Notes: generated by a model from the letters alone, not told the origin. Shown: positions 6,842 through 16,420, numbered from the stretch's first letter. The stretch is 36,187 bases of DNA from Nitrosomonadales bacterium (GCA_947475825.1 CANJMS010000015.1:1-36187), one strand, 5' to 3'. Made by a program: numbers and translations.

Positions 6842-8263
6842 CTATCGTTCTGCTAAGCTCAACAACAATTTTTCATGTATCCCGCCAAAACCGCCGTTAC
6901 TCATGATGAGTATATGATCGCCGGGCAGTGCTACGTCAGCAATCAAACTAATTAATTCCGGCAGGTCATCGCTCACATGTAATTTTTTGCCTAATGAGCC
7001 CAGCACGACTCGTGCATTCCAACCTAACCCCGCGCTGTAACAAAATACCTGATCGGCAGCTTGCAAACTCTGCGGCAATGCATCTTTCATTATGCCGAGC
7101 CTCATGGTATTGGAGCGCGGTTCCAGCACTGCCAAGATACGTGCCTTGCCTACCTTGTCACGCAGGCCTTGCAGCGTGGTGGTAATAGCGGTGGGATGGT
7201 GCGCGAAATCATCATAAATGGTGATGTCTTTAATAATCCCGCGCACTTCCATGCGCCGCTTAACATTTTTAAATTCAGCTAAGGCATCCAAAGCATGCTT
7301 CACTGACACTCCCACATGGCGTGCAGCAGCAATGGCTGCCAGCGCATTCATACGATTATGCTCACCGAATAAATTCCAGTGCAGCGTGCCTTGCGGCTGA
7401 CCATTCAATGTAATAAGGTTGGATTGATTTATATTCCAACCTTGCACGTTGCCAAGTTTTTCACCAAATTTCTCAATCGGTGTCCAGCAATCGCGCTCCA
7501 ACACCCGTTGCAAGGATGCTTCGCGCCCATTGCTCACAATTAACCCATGTCCGGGAATAGTACGCACCAGATGGTGAAACTGCGTTTCGATAGCGGCTAA
7601 ATCAGGGAAAATATCGGCGTGATCGAATTCCAGATTATTGAGTATCGCCGTGCGCGGATGATAATGAACAAACTTAGAACGCTTGTCGAAAAATGCCGTG
7701 TCGTACTCGTCCGCTTCGATGACAAAAAAGCCGCCTGCATAACCCCCACTCCCATCGGGAGCGGGCTGGGGTGAGGGAGCAACTGAGAGATTTTCACCAC
7801 TTGGCAAGAATAGAGGCAGTCGCGCCGACACGCCAAAATTTTGCGGTATTCCACCAATTAAAAATCCCGGTTGCATACCCGCGTATTCCAGTATCCACGC
7901 CAACATTGAAGCGGTGGTGGTTTTACCATGAGTACCCGCCACAGCCAGCACCCATTTATCTTGCAGCAGATTTTGCGATAACCATTGCGGCCCGGAAATA
8001 TAGGGAAGATTGCGATTCAAGATTGCTTCCATCAGTGGATTGCCGCGCGACACCACGTTGCCGATGACGTAAATATCCGCACCCAACGTCAGTTGTGCAG
8101 GATCAAATCCCTCGATTAGCTCGATACCCTGCGCTTCTAATTGCGTGCTCATCGGCGGATAAACGTTGGCATCGCAACCCGTCACGCGATAGCCAGCTTG
8201 CTTGGCCAGCACCGCAACGCCCCCCATGAAGGTGCCGCAAATTCCTAAAATATGGATATGCAT
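6842..8263 (-). CDS. mpl: UDP-N-acetylmuramate:L-Ala-gamma-D-Glu-meso-Dap ligase
   Basis: Mpl reattaches the recycled tripeptide L-Ala-D-Glu-mDap to UDP-MurNAc, saving peptidoglycan precursor; ampD at 30961 supplies this tripeptide upstream in the pathway. The 473-residue Mur ligase shows the opening MHIHILGICGTFMGG, the ATP loop GTHGKTTT (110-117), FFVIEADEYDTAFFDKRSK, NNLEFDHADIF and the C-terminal YDDFAHHPTAI block. Between ARLPLFLP and FFVIEADEYD it carries about 20 extra residues rich in Pro, Ser, Ala and Gly, encoded by an inserted repeat. The frame is kept. It starts 15 bases after the FKBP stop and is probably the last gene of the metH-DUF486-FKBP-mpl operon. Its stop lies 34 bases from the IS4-type element. 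Confidence 0.93.
   Translation of the reverse strand: MHIHILGICGTFMGGVAVLAKQAGYRVTGCDANVYPPMSTQLEAQGIELIEGFDPAQLTLGADIYVIGNVVSRGNPLMEAILNRNLPYISGPQWLSQNLLQDKWVLAVAGTHGKTTTASMLAWILEYAGMQPGFLIGGIPQNFGVSARLPLFLPSGENLSVAPSPQPAPDGSGGYAGGFFVIEADEYDTAFFDKRSKFVHYHPRTAILNNLEFDHADIFPDLAAIETQFHHLVRTIPGHGLIVSNGREASLQRVLERDCWTPIEKFGEKLGNVQGWNINQSNLITLNGQPQGTLHWNLFGEHNRMNALAAIAAARHVGVSVKHALDALAEFKNVKRRMEVRGIIKDITIYDDFAHHPTAITTTLQGLRDKVGKARILAVLEPRSNTMRLGIMKDALPQSLQAADQVFCYSAGLGWNARVVLGSLGKKLHVSDDLPELISLIADVALPGDHILIMSNGGFGGIHEKLLLSLAER
7743..7779. repeat. Palindromic repeat inserted in frame inside mpl
   Basis: The plus strand reads CCCCCACTCCCATCGGGAGC then GGGCTGGGGTGAGGGAG. CTCCC and GGGAG form the core hairpin. 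This CCCTCACCCC-AGCCC-CTCCC type sequence is, from memory, a common dispersed repeat between genes in proteobacterial genomes. Here it encodes roughly mpl residues 162-174 (APSPQPAPDGSGG) without breaking the frame, in a surface-loop position just before the FFVIEADEYD strand. Confidence 0.6.
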
Positions 8264-8278
8264 AACGGGTTATAAAAC

Positions 8279-8731
8279 TCAGCGCACGCCCAGCAACTCA
8301 ACATCAAACAACAGTGTTGCATTCGGTGGAATTACCCCGCCCGCCCCGCGCGCGCCATAACCCATTTCTGCCGGAATAGTCAGCGTGCGCTGTCCGCCCA
8401 CCTTCATGCCTTCTACGCCCTGATCCCAACCTTTGATGACTTGTCCCGCGCCCAGTTGAAAAACAAATGGTTCATTGCGATCACGCGAGCTATCAAATTT
8501 TTTGCCCTTGTGATCTGCCGTTGCAGCATCGTACAGCCAGCCAGTGTAATGCACGGTCACCGATTGCCCGGCCTTGGCTACCGCACCGTCACCCAGTTTG
8601 ACATCTGTTTTAATTAATTCACTCATGCCACTACTCTCCATTTTAATAACGGCCTTTTCTGAACACGCCGTGGTTGAAAAAATACTAGCGATTAAAATTA
8701 ATGCCAGTGATGCAAAATTAAGTTGTTTCAT
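8279..8731 (-). CDS. FKBP-type peptidyl-prolyl cis-trans isomerase, lipoprotein
   Basis: A 150-residue protein with an N-terminal signal ending FSTTAC (lipobox, Cys at about 23) and a complete FKBP domain. Visible motifs are [53 protein letters not shown] and [25 protein letters not shown]. It should speed proline isomerisation in proteins of the periplasm. A strong ribosome site, AAGGAGG, precedes the ATG by 6 bases. It starts 9 bases after the DUF486 gene stop, consistent with one transcript. Confidence 0.92.
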   Translation of the reverse strand: MKQLNFASLALILIASIFSTTACSEKAVIKMESSGMSELIKTDVKLGDGAVAKAGQSVTVHYTGWLYDAATADHKGKKFDSSRDRNEPFVFQLGAGQVIKGWDQGVEGMKVGGQRTLTIPAEMGYGARGAGGVIPPNATLLFDVELLGVR

Positions 8732-8740
8732 GATGCCTCC

Positions 8741-9088
8741 TTATGCGCTACGAAAAATAAAATACACCGCTCCCAATAAACACAGCCCTGCATATAAATA
8801 ATCCATCTTCAACGGCTGATTCATATACCACAGAGAAAATGGCACAAACATGGCCAGCGTGATGACCTCCTGCATAATTTTTAGCTGGCCTAAACTCATC
8901 GTGCCGTAGCCTATACGATTTGCAGGAACCATTAACAGGTATTCAAAAAAAGCAATACCCCAACTCACCAACGCGGCCACGTACCAAGGTGACGCACTCA
9001 GATTTTTAAGATGCCCATACCACGCAAAGGTCATAAAAATGTTGGAGACGATCAACAATAAAGCAGTTAATACGAGTGGTTGCAACAT
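8741..9088 (-). CDS. DUF486 / DMT-type small membrane protein
   Basis: The 115-residue protein has four predicted hydrophobic segments (about residues 5-24, 37-54, 70-88 and 95-112). It carries the family phrases FMTFAWYGHLK, WGIAFFEYLLMVPANRIGY and LKIMQEVITLAMFVPFS that I recognise as the DUF486 family (drug/metabolite transporter-like, half-size). Its substrate is unknown. It lies 35 bases after metH and 9 bases before the FKBP gene on the same strand. Confidence 0.85.
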   Translation of the reverse strand: MLQPLVLTALLLIVSNIFMTFAWYGHLKNLSASPWYVAALVSWGIAFFEYLLMVPANRIGYGTMSLGQLKIMQEVITLAMFVPFSLWYMNQPLKMDYLYAGLCLLGAVYFIFRSA

Positions 9089-9123
9089 GGACTTTTACCC
9101 CAGCTAAAAAATAATGACTGCTA

Positions 9124-12100
9124 CTAATTATCGTAATTCAGCACCGGTGCTAACCATCGCTCGGCCTCTTGCAGTGTCCAACCTTTGCGCCTAGCGTAAT
9201 CTTCCATTTGGTCTTTATCTATTTTTGCACTGGCAAAATATTGCGCTTGCGGGTGTGAAAAATAAAATCCACTGACTGCTGCGGTGGGCAACATAGCATA
9301 ACTTTCAGTGAGTGTAATTTTTGCACGGCGCGGCGCATCTAACAGTTCAAACAACCCCGCTTTTTCAGTGTGATCGGGGCAGGCCGGATAGCCAGGTGCC
9401 GGGCGGATGCCGCGATATTTTTCATCGATCAACGCTTCGTTACTCAAATCTTCATCCGCCGCATAGCCCCAGAATTCGCGGCGCACACGCGCATGCAGCA
9501 ATTCGGCAAAGGCTTCCGCTAAACGATCCGCCAAGGCTTTCAGCATGATGCTGTTGTAATCATCATGATTTTTTTCATACGCCGCCACGCGCTCATCAAT
9601 GCCGATGCCCGCAGTAACCGCGAACGCGCCGATATAATCGGACACACCTGTACTTTTAGGCGCAATAAAATCCGCCAGACACAAATTCGGTTTATCTTCA
9701 GGCTTGGCCATTTGTTGGCGCATGTTGTGCCAGGTCATGGCGACTTTTCTGCGCGACTCGTCGGTATAAATTTCAATATCGTCGCTGTCGACGCTATTGG
9801 CCGGATATAAACCATACACCGCATTTGCCTTCAACCATTGCCCTTCGATAATTTTCTTGAGCATGGCTTGTGCGTCTTTGAATAAATTGGTCGCTGATTC
9901 GCCGACCACTTCATCTTGCAAAATTTTCGGATAGCGACCAGATAATTCCCACGTTTGAAAGAACGGTGTCCAATCAATGTACGCGCTGATTTCTTGCAAA
10001 GAATAATTTCGTAATTCGCGCGCACCCAGCAACTTGGGCTGGGGCGGCGTATAGTTTTTCCAATCCATTTTTAAGCCATGCGCCCGCGCATCGGCGATGC
10101 TGTAGCGCGCACCCTGTCCTTTTTTCCCGGCATGTTGTTGGCGTGCTTTAGCGTATTCAGCTTTCAGCCCGGCCACATAGTTATCACTCAATGTGTTGCT
10201 CAATAAATTATTACACACGCCCACCGCACGAGACGCATCGGTAACATACACCGTCGTACCGCTCGGATAGTTTGGCTCAATTTTGACTGCTGTATGGATG
10301 CGCGAAGTGGTCGCGCCGCCGATTAGCAGCGGCACTTTAAAACCTTGCCGCTCCATCTCCTTGGCAACGTGCGCCATTTCTTCCAGCGACGGGGTAATCA
10401 GCCCGGACAAGCCAATGATGTCGGCTTTATGCTCGCGCGCCATGTCCAAAATCTGCTGGCATGGCACCATCACGCCCATATTGATTACCTCAAAATTATT
10501 GCACTGCAAAACAACCGTGACAATATTTTTGCCGATGTCATGCACGTCACCTTTAACGGTGGCAATGACAATTTTTCCCTTGGTTTTGCTGTCGCCGGAA
10601 CGTAGTTTTTCGGCCTCGATAAACGGCACTAAATGCGCGACGGCTTGCTTCATCACGCGCGCAGATTTCACCACTTGCGGTAAAAACATTTTGCCTGCGC
10701 CAAATAAATCACCGACCACATTCATGCCCGTCATCAGCGCACCTTCGATTACTTCAACAGGGTAGTTTGCCTGTAAACGCGCTTCCTCTGTGTCTTCCAC
10801 AACAAACGTATTCACGCCGCGCACTAATGCATGGGTCAAGCGTTCTTGCACCGTACCTTGTCGCCAGGCTAAATCTTCAACCTGCACCTTGCCGCCGCCT
10901 TTCACATTTTCGGCCAGCGCGACCAAACGTTCGCCGGAATCTTTGTTGCGATTCAGCACCACATTTTCCACTGCCTCGCGCAGCTCACACGGAATTTCGT
11001 CGTACACGCCAAGCTGTCCGGCATTGACGATGCCCATATTCATGCCCGCTTGAATGGCGTGATACAAAAATACAGTGTGAATCGCTTCGCGCACTGCATC
11101 GTTGCCACGGAATGAAAATGACACATTGGACACGCCGCCGCTAATCTTGGCGTAAGGCAAATTTTTTCTAATCCAACTTGTCGCCTCAATAAAATCGACC
11201 GCGTAATTATTGTGTTCTTCGATGCCCGTAGCGATGGCAAAAATGTTCGGGTCAAAAATAATATCTTCCGGTGCGAAGCCGACTTGGTTCACCAAAATGT
11301 CATAACTGCGCTGGCAAATTTCTATTTTGCGCTGAAAGGTATCGGCCTGACCCTTTTCATCAAAGGCCATCACCACTGCCGCTGCGCCATAGCGACGTAC
11401 CAGCTTGGCGTATTTTATAAACTCGGCTTCGCCTTCTTTCATGCTGATGGAATTCACAATCGCCTTGCCTTGCACGCACTTTAGCCCAGCCTCGATCACC
11501 GACCATTTCGATGAATCAATCATGATCGGCACACGCGAAATATCTGGCTCGGACGAAATTAGATTCAGATATTTCACCATCGCTGCCTGCGAATCAAGCA
11601 TGGCTTCATCCATGTTGATATCGATTACCTGCGCGCCGCTCTCTACTTGTTGTCGTGCAACATTCACTGCGGTGGTGTAGTCGCCGCTGAGAATGAGCCG
11701 TGCAAACATTTTAGATCCGGTCACATTGGTGCGCTCACCTACATTCACAAACAACGATTCATCGCTGATGTTAAATGGCTCCAAGCCAGACAAACGACAC
11801 ATCTTAGGCAGATTGGGAATTTTGCGCGGCGCAATGTCGTGTAGCGCATCGGCAATGGCTTTGATGTGTGCAGGCGTCGTGCCGCAACAGCCACCCGCAA
11901 TATTCAAAAACCCACTGGTGGCAAACTCTTTTATTACGCTGGCGGTGTACGCTGGCGATTCGTCATAACCAGTCTCAGACAAAGGATTGGGCAGACCCGC
12001 ATTCGGATGCGCGCTCACAAACACACTTGCCACACGCGACAATTCTTCTACATAAGGGCGGATTAAATCGCCGCCCAGCGCGCAATTCAAGCCTATCGAC

Positions 12101-12879
12101 AAGGGCTTAACATGGGATAGAGAATTCCAAAACGCCTCGGTGGTTTGGCCGGATAAGGTGCGGCCCGAAGCATCGGTGATTGTGCCAGAAATCATGATTG
12201 GCACAGATACATTGTGGTTTTCAAAATATTGCTCGATCGCAAATAACGCGGCTTTGGCATTCAAGGTGTCGAAAATGGTTTCCACCATTAAGATGTCCGC
12301 ACCGCCATCGAGTAGCCCGCGTATGGCTTCGGTATAGCCTTCGACCAGCGCATCAAAAGTAATATTACGAAAGCCAGGGTCGTTTACGTCTGGCGAAATC
12401 GAAGCAGTACGCGTAGTCGGGCCTAACACGCCTGCCACAAAGCGCGGCTTGTTCGGCGTTTTTAATTTAAACTCATCGCACACATCACGCGCTAATTTTG
12501 CCCCCGCCACGTTCAGCTCATACACCAGATGCCCCATCTGATAATCATCCATCGACACGGCGTTGGCATTAAAGGTATTGGTCTCTAAAATGTCCGCGCC
12601 CGCCGCCAGATATTGCGCGTGTATGCCGCGAATAATCTGTGGTTGGGTCAGAGTCAACAGATCATTATTGCCTTTGAGATCAAGCGGATGGTCGGCGAAG
12701 CTACGGCGCGTGATTTTATTATCTGCAAAATTCCGGGCATCATCACCATGCGCTTCCACACCGCGATATTGCGCTTCGTTTAATTTATATTGCTGAATCA
12801 TCGTGCCCATCGCGCCATCCAAAATCAGAATGCGTTCGGCCAGATGTTTTTCAATTGGGTGGGTGGAGTGTTTAATCAT
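9124..12879 (-). CDS. metH: Cobalamin-dependent methionine synthase
   Basis: MetH transfers the methyl group of 5-methyltetrahydrofolate to homocysteine through cob(I)alamin. The 1251 residues contain all four modules. The homocysteine domain has zinc ligands Cys266 (GLNCALGG) and Cys331-Cys332 (AGGCCGTTP). The folate barrel spans roughly 370-630 ([29 protein letters not shown]). The cobalamin cap and Rossmann domain carry the axial ligand His780 in [10 protein letters not shown]. The C-terminal activation domain has the S-adenosylmethionine motif [15 protein letters not shown]. Length and motifs are those of a full enzyme. The ATG at 12879 begins the family opening. I see no cobalamin riboswitch in the 75 bases between the gene and the repeat element upstream. 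The DUF486, FKBP and mpl genes follow closely. Confidence 0.96.
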   Translation of the reverse strand: MIKHSTHPIEKHLAERILILDGAMGTMIQQYKLNEAQYRGVEAHGDDARNFADNKITRRSFADHPLDLKGNNDLLTLTQPQIIRGIHAQYLAAGADILETNTFNANAVSMDDYQMGHLVYELNVAGAKLARDVCDEFKLKTPNKPRFVAGVLGPTTRTASISPDVNDPGFRNITFDALVEGYTEAIRGLLDGGADILMVETIFDTLNAKAALFAIEQYFENHNVSVPIMISGTITDASGRTLSGQTTEAFWNSLSHVKPLSIGLNCALGGDLIRPYVEELSRVASVFVSAHPNAGLPNPLSETGYDESPAYTASVIKEFATSGFLNIAGGCCGTTPAHIKAIADALHDIAPRKIPNLPKMCRLSGLEPFNISDESLFVNVGERTNVTGSKMFARLILSGDYTTAVNVARQQVESGAQVIDINMDEAMLDSQAAMVKYLNLISSEPDISRVPIMIDSSKWSVIEAGLKCVQGKAIVNSISMKEGEAEFIKYAKLVRRYGAAAVVMAFDEKGQADTFQRKIEICQRSYDILVNQVGFAPEDIIFDPNIFAIATGIEEHNNYAVDFIEATSWIRKNLPYAKISGGVSNVSFSFRGNDAVREAIHTVFLYHAIQAGMNMGIVNAGQLGVYDEIPCELREAVENVVLNRNKDSGERLVALAENVKGGGKVQVEDLAWRQGTVQERLTHALVRGVNTFVVEDTEEARLQANYPVEVIEGALMTGMNVVGDLFGAGKMFLPQVVKSARVMKQAVAHLVPFIEAEKLRSGDSKTKGKIVIATVKGDVHDIGKNIVTVVLQCNNFEVINMGVMVPCQQILDMAREHKADIIGLSGLITPSLEEMAHVAKEMERQGFKVPLLIGGATTSRIHTAVKIEPNYPSGTTVYVTDASRAVGVCNNLLSNTLSDNYVAGLKAEYAKARQQHAGKKGQGARYSIADARAHGLKMDWKNYTPPQPKLLGARELRNYSLQEISAYIDWTPFFQTWELSGRYPKILQDEVVGESATNLFKDAQAMLKKIIEGQWLKANAVYGLYPANSVDSDDIEIYTDESRRKVAMTWHNMRQQMAKPEDKPNLCLADFIAPKSTGVSDYIGAFAVTAGIGIDERVAAYEKNHDDYNSIMLKALADRLAEAFAELLHARVRREFWGYAADEDLSNEALIDEKYRGIRPAPGYPACPDHTEKAGLFELLDAPRRAKITLTESYAMLPTAAVSGFYFSHPQAQYFASAKIDKDQMEDYARRKGWTLQEAERWLAPVLNYDN

Positions 12880-12954
12880 GCCAGGCTCAAAAAATAAGCG
12901 CGGATTTTACCATGTATCTACTGCTGCGCTGAGTTGCCCAGATTTGTTCATGCC

Positions 12955-13141
12955 ATTCCAATTTCTGATAAAAACGATCACAGTGTTGGCTTCGTTTTTG
13001 GCTCCTGAGTGAAACAACTAGCCCTCCCACTAAGCAACCAAAAGACGGTTGCAAAGTGGTTGGTTATAGCCGTACTCAAATGTACTGTCTTCGTCGCCTT
13101 ATCCTTGCCGCCTTGCGCTCCTGTTGATCAGAAATTGGAAT
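12955..13141 (+). repeat. Short inverted-repeat element (MITE-like), copy 2, with structured core
   Basis: The copy has perfect 15-base terminal inverted repeats: ATTCCAATTTCTGAT at 12955-12969 and ATCAGAAATTGGAAT at 13127-13141. The interior shares with copy 3 GATAAAAACGATCAC, GGCTCCTG-GTGAAACAACTAGCC, GGTTATAGC and GTACTCAAATGTACTGTCTTC, plus CCTTGCCGCCTTG. No ORF of note lies in it. It occupies the gap between the metH start and the DUF6279 gene. No clear target duplication is visible. Confidence 0.8.
13019..13066. ncRNA. Covarying bulged hairpin in element copy 2
   Basis: Three helices stack. TAGCC (13019-13023) pairs with GGTTA (13062-13066, one G-T pair). CCACT (13027-13031) pairs with AGTGG (13055-13059). 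GCAACC (13034-13039) pairs with GGTTGC (13047-13052). The loop AAAAGAC (13040-13046) caps them. The equivalent in copy 3 (23637-23684) keeps the fold but has TGACT/AGTCA and CCCAGC/GCTGGG, with the same loop. The strand that acts is unknown; the structure could form in RNA or in single-stranded DNA. No known RNA family is claimed. Confidence 0.55.
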
Positions 13142-13209
13142 CAGATCATGCCTGCCAATTTTAATTAAGCAAGAAATGCGCGCAATCCGATGAAGAGGTG
13201 TGGCAGGTG

Positions 13210-13272
13210 CTAGATTTTAAAACGGCGTAACAGCTTGGGCAATTTCTTCTTGAGAAACGACAGCCAGGTCAT
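13210..13272 (-). CDS. Possible 20-residue cationic peptide downstream of the DUF6279 gene
   Basis: On the minus strand an ATG three bases after the DUF6279 stop opens 20 codons: MTWLSFLKKKL followed by PKLLRRFKI, then TAG. It has seven Lys/Arg, no acidic residue and alternating hydrophobics, so an amphipathic helix is possible. No good Shine-Dalgarno of its own is present, but reinitiation after the neighbouring stop is possible. It may equally be chance or the frayed end of that gene. The rest of 13142-13209 shows nothing I can name. Confidence 0.2.
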   Translation of the reverse strand: MTWLSFLKKKLPKLLRRFKI

Positions 13273-13275
13273 TCT

Positions 13276-14160
13276 TTAGCGTGTGGGTTTGGGCAGAATC
13301 GCCTTATGTAATTTTTGAAAATCTTTAATGTAGCTGGCGATATTTTTTTGCAAAGTTAGTTTTTGGTTGGCACGCAGCAGTACATAAGATTTTGCAACCA
13401 ACTCATCGCTCTCTCTTTTAAATTGCTCGATCAAGACTTGCTCGTTGGGCATGCGTGCCAACTCTGGGGTTAAAATCAGGTTCTTTAGAAATTCGGTGAT
13501 TGTTTCAGCAGTAGCCCGGTTGTGTAACAAGTTCAGGAGTTTGACCTGGCTGGCTTTTCTCTGATTGAGAAAAATTTCGGTAATAAAAGGTAAACGCAAA
13601 CTAGCGGCGCGAATTTTTTCTTCCTGATCTGTATTCAGATTGCCTACAAATTTTTCAAAAAAATCTATCGTTCGTTGCGCTCTTTTTTCAAGTGTTTTTT
13701 CAATCTCGTGGTCGAGTAATTCCTGTTCCAGCTCGGTATTTTCTTCGGCTAATTTTTTTTCCAACTGGTTAATCTGTGACTCATCAAGAGTACTCAAAAC
13801 ATTTGCTGCGGGCGTGATGGCAGGCAGAATACTTGTTATATACAGCGTGTTCACTTGTGCTCTGAGGCGCGCAATATCAGTGCTGGAGGGAGGTTGTGTC
13901 TGCCGGGTAAGCAGTTCTACATCTTTTAAAAAAGCAATATATTCCGGTAGTGCATGTTGGCGATGCCAAGCCATGTAGTCAGCCACTTCCTGCCGGATGA
14001 TGGTTTGCTGTGATGTGGTAAAAGAGGCGTAGCTCCCAATCTTATAACGCAAATACACATCAAAATTGTTGTACCCCATGGTCACCCAACTGCAACCTTG
14101 GAGAAGTAACGCAAAAATAATAATGATCACGAATCTCGGGGCGTTCATCATGGTGGGCAT
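13276..14160 (-). CDS. DUF6279-type lipoprotein
   Basis: The 294-residue protein has a signal peptide ending LLLQGC (lipobox, Cys about 23) and continues WVTMGYNNFDVYLRYKIGSYASFTTSQQ. This opening and the helical, charged remainder (long Glu/Lys/Gln stretches at about 110-180 suggesting coiled coil) match what I remember of the DUF6279 lipoprotein family. Its function is not known to me. The start is uncertain: ATGs at 14160, 14151 and 14148 all precede the hydrophobic segment and none has a strong ribosome site. It stands alone, with 180 bases between it and ksgA. Confidence 0.75.
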   Translation of the reverse strand: MPTMMNAPRFVIIIIFALLLQGCSWVTMGYNNFDVYLRYKIGSYASFTTSQQTIIRQEVADYMAWHRQHALPEYIAFLKDVELLTRQTQPPSSTDIARLRAQVNTLYITSILPAITPAANVLSTLDESQINQLEKKLAEENTELEQELLDHEIEKTLEKRAQRTIDFFEKFVGNLNTDQEEKIRAASLRLPFITEIFLNQRKASQVKLLNLLHNRATAETITEFLKNLILTPELARMPNEQVLIEQFKRESDELVAKSYVLLRANQKLTLQKNIASYIKDFQKLHKAILPKPTR

Positions 14161-14340
14161 TATGCGTTAGTTTATGCATACAATAGTGCGATACTGGTTA
14201 ATTTTTACCATTTCACCCATGCTGTGTAAACCCAATTTATGGGTAATCTTGCCGTATAAATTGAACTTGAAATTAGCATTGATTGGCGCAAGGGTCAGTC
14301 GTTGTTAAAGGGGTTATCGCTCTCCTTAGCTGTGCTGTGG

Positions 14341-15123
14341 TTAATCTCTTTTTACAAATACGGCAATCCGCGCGAATTCTTCCACGCTTAAATTTTCTGC
14401 CCGCTGTTGGGCATCGATTTTTAAGTGTTCAAAGTCTGTCTCAGTTAAATAATTTTTAAGGGTGTTGCGCAATGTTTTACGGCGTTGGCCGAAGGCAGCC
14501 GCGACAATTTTGGCGAATAAAACTTCGTCCTGCACCAATATTTCACTTGGAGGCAACGAAATCATGCGAACTATGGCGGAGTTTACTGCGGGAGCGGGAC
14601 GGAATGATTCGGGTGGTACGTCCATTAATTTTTCCATGTTAAAACGATATTGCAGCATAACAGACAACCTTCCATAAGCGGGCGTGGAAGGCACGGCCAC
14701 CATGCGTTCCACGACTTCGTTTTGTAGCATGAAATGCATATCCTGTATTCGATTGGCGAATTTCGCAAAATGAAAAAGTAGGGGGGTAGAAATATTATAT
14801 GGCAAATTTCCGACCACACGTAGTGGTGCGGGCAGTGTGGCAAAATCAAATTGCAGTGCGTCCTGTGCGTGAACGATGAGCGGAGTGTTGGCGTTACCCT
14901 GTGGATAGTCATTCTCCAGCCGCGCAATTAAATCCCGGTCAATTTCTATGACGTGTAATTTTTTTAGCTGTTGCAAAAGCGGCCTGGTCATCGCGCCCAG
15001 ACCGGGGCCGATTTCCACCATGTGATCATCGAGCTTGGGCTGTATGCAGCGAATGATGTCGGCAATGATGTGTGTATCAACCAGAAAGTTTTGCCCGAAC
15101 CTTTTTTTGGCCTTATGAGACAT
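14341..15123 (-). CDS. ksgA: 16S rRNA dimethyladenosine transferase
   Basis: KsgA/RsmA dimethylates two adjacent adenosines in the 3' hairpin of 16S rRNA late in 30S assembly, using S-adenosylmethionine. The 260 residues show the opening KAKKRFGQNFLVD, the SAM site VEIGPGLGAMTRPLL, the acidic VIEIDRDL, the catalytic NLPYNIS and the C-terminal QRRKTLRNTLKNYL. Length is normal. The ATG at 15123 begins the conserved opening. tag lies 108 bases upstream on the same strand; the usual partners pdxA or surA are not adjacent. Confidence 0.95.
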   Translation of the reverse strand: MSHKAKKRFGQNFLVDTHIIADIIRCIQPKLDDHMVEIGPGLGAMTRPLLQQLKKLHVIEIDRDLIARLENDYPQGNANTPLIVHAQDALQFDFATLPAPLRVVGNLPYNISTPLLFHFAKFANRIQDMHFMLQNEVVERMVAVPSTPAYGRLSVMLQYRFNMEKLMDVPPESFRPAPAVNSAIVRMISLPPSEILVQDEVLFAKIVAAAFGQRRKTLRNTLKNYLTETDFEHLKIDAQQRAENLSVEEFARIAVFVKRD

Positions 15124-15231
15124 GGCGGGCTTTGTGCATTATGGAACCTTTAATAATCCTGCAAACCGCAATTGAAACCACACAAATCGACGTTAAATGA
15201 CTTGGTGGTTCAGTTGTTTGTGCCGTGCATT

Positions 15232-15834
15232 TCAGTAATGCTTAAAGTTATTTTTTAGTTCCAAATAACGAAAGCAATTGTTGGTGTGATCGTTTACCAT
15301 GCCCACCGCCTGCATATAGGCATAACAAATGGTAGAGCCAACAAATTTAAATCCGCGTTTTTGCAATGCCTTACTCATCGCATCCGACTCGGCAGTTTTT
15401 GATGGTATATCGGTATGCTGACTCCACCTATTCTGCAGCGTCCCACAAGGGGACAATGTCTTGCCCTGCACAAAACTCCAGATAAATCGATCAAAATTGC
15501 CAAATTCTTTTTGCACGGCCAGAAATTTTTGTGCGTTAAGAATGGCTGATTGTATCTTCAACCGATTACGCACAATGCCCGCATTCTGCATCAAGGATGC
15601 AATTTTATCGGCATCATAACTGGCTACGCGAGCCACTTCAAAGTTATCAAAAGCCGCGCGATATGCGTCGCGCTTTTTCAAAATGGTGATCCAACTTAAA
15701 CCCGCCTGCGCGCCTTCTAAAATTAAAAATTCAAACAGTAAGCGGTCATCATGCACCGGCACTCCCCATTCCCTATCGTGATAAGCCTGATATAGCTCAG
15801 TATCGCCTGCCCAAATGCAACGAATGTTAGACAT
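15232..15834 (-). CDS. tag: DNA-3-methyladenine glycosylase I
   Basis: Tag removes 3-methyladenine from alkylated DNA. The motifs are RCIWAG near the start, YHDREWGVPVHDD, FEFLILEGAQAGLSWITIL, GFKFVGSTICYAYMQA and the C-terminal VNDHTNNCFRY. The Cys and His near the N-terminus and the His and Cys in HTNNC are the zinc ligands of the family. The frame is open from 15855, but I choose the ATG at 15834, which gives the family start MSNIRCIW and 200 residues. It overlaps the stop of the CoA-binding gene by 8 bases, so the two are likely coupled. Confidence 0.93.
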   Translation of the reverse strand: MSNIRCIWAGDTELYQAYHDREWGVPVHDDRLLFEFLILEGAQAGLSWITILKKRDAYRAAFDNFEVARVASYDADKIASLMQNAGIVRNRLKIQSAILNAQKFLAVQKEFGNFDRFIWSFVQGKTLSPCGTLQNRWSQHTDIPSKTAESDAMSKALQKRGFKFVGSTICYAYMQAVGMVNDHTNNCFRYLELKNNFKHY

Positions 15835-16279
15835 TATTTGATATTTTTGGCGCACACAAAGTTGAAAAGTCGCGCCACATACAACGATCCATCACCACGG
15901 TGATTCCGGCTGCCTGTGCGCGCAAGGCCGCCTCCTCATGAATGACACCGTCTTGTAACCATAAATTTTTAATGCCCAATTTAATACAACTATCGACGAT
16001 GGCAGGAACGTGTTCGGCTGCGCGAAACACATCCACTACATCTACTTTACCAGCCCCCCCTTCAAGATAAAGGCTTTCAAGGTTTGCATACGCTTTTTCG
16101 CCCAACACTTCCTGCACCAATGGCCGCACCGGAATAATTTTATAACCGTGGCTTTGCAGTGCTTGCGCGACCCGATAACTGGGGCGAACCTCGTTTGGCG
16201 ACAACCCCACCACCGCAATGGTGTGAATGCCGTGCAAAATTTTGCAAATCTCGGTAGGGGTTGGATTATGGAAGCTCAT
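15827..16279 (-). CDS. CoA-binding domain protein (YccU type)
   Basis: From ATG 16279 the protein has 150 residues: a small Rossmann-fold CoA-binding domain with TIAVVGLSPNEVRPSYRVA, YKIIPVRP, VDVVDVFRAAEHVPAIVDSCI, LWLQDGVIHEEAALRAQAAGI and VVMDRCMWRD. The role of this family is not settled. The frame stays open to 16432, but upstream codons look non-coding and the conserved domain begins right after the chosen Met. It overlaps tag by 8 bases. Confidence 0.85.
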   Translation of the reverse strand: MSFHNPTPTEICKILHGIHTIAVVGLSPNEVRPSYRVAQALQSHGYKIIPVRPLVQEVLGEKAYANLESLYLEGGAGKVDVVDVFRAAEHVPAIVDSCIKLGIKNLWLQDGVIHEEAALRAQAAGITVVMDRCMWRDFSTLCAPKISNNV

Positions 16280-16420
16280 GGGTGAAACGATAACATTTTT
16301 TGCAGGGATATGTTGCGGGCGTTTAAAAAGCACAAGTAGTTTTGTGCCAACTTTTAAATCATGCTGTATTCGACAATCGATGTGTTGAGAGGGGTTGGAA
16401 GACCTCCCAAAATGATATGC

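Noticed and set aside
12880-12954. Cobalamin or SAM riboswitch upstream of metH
   Set aside because: Only 75 bases before the repeat element and no recognisable riboswitch box.
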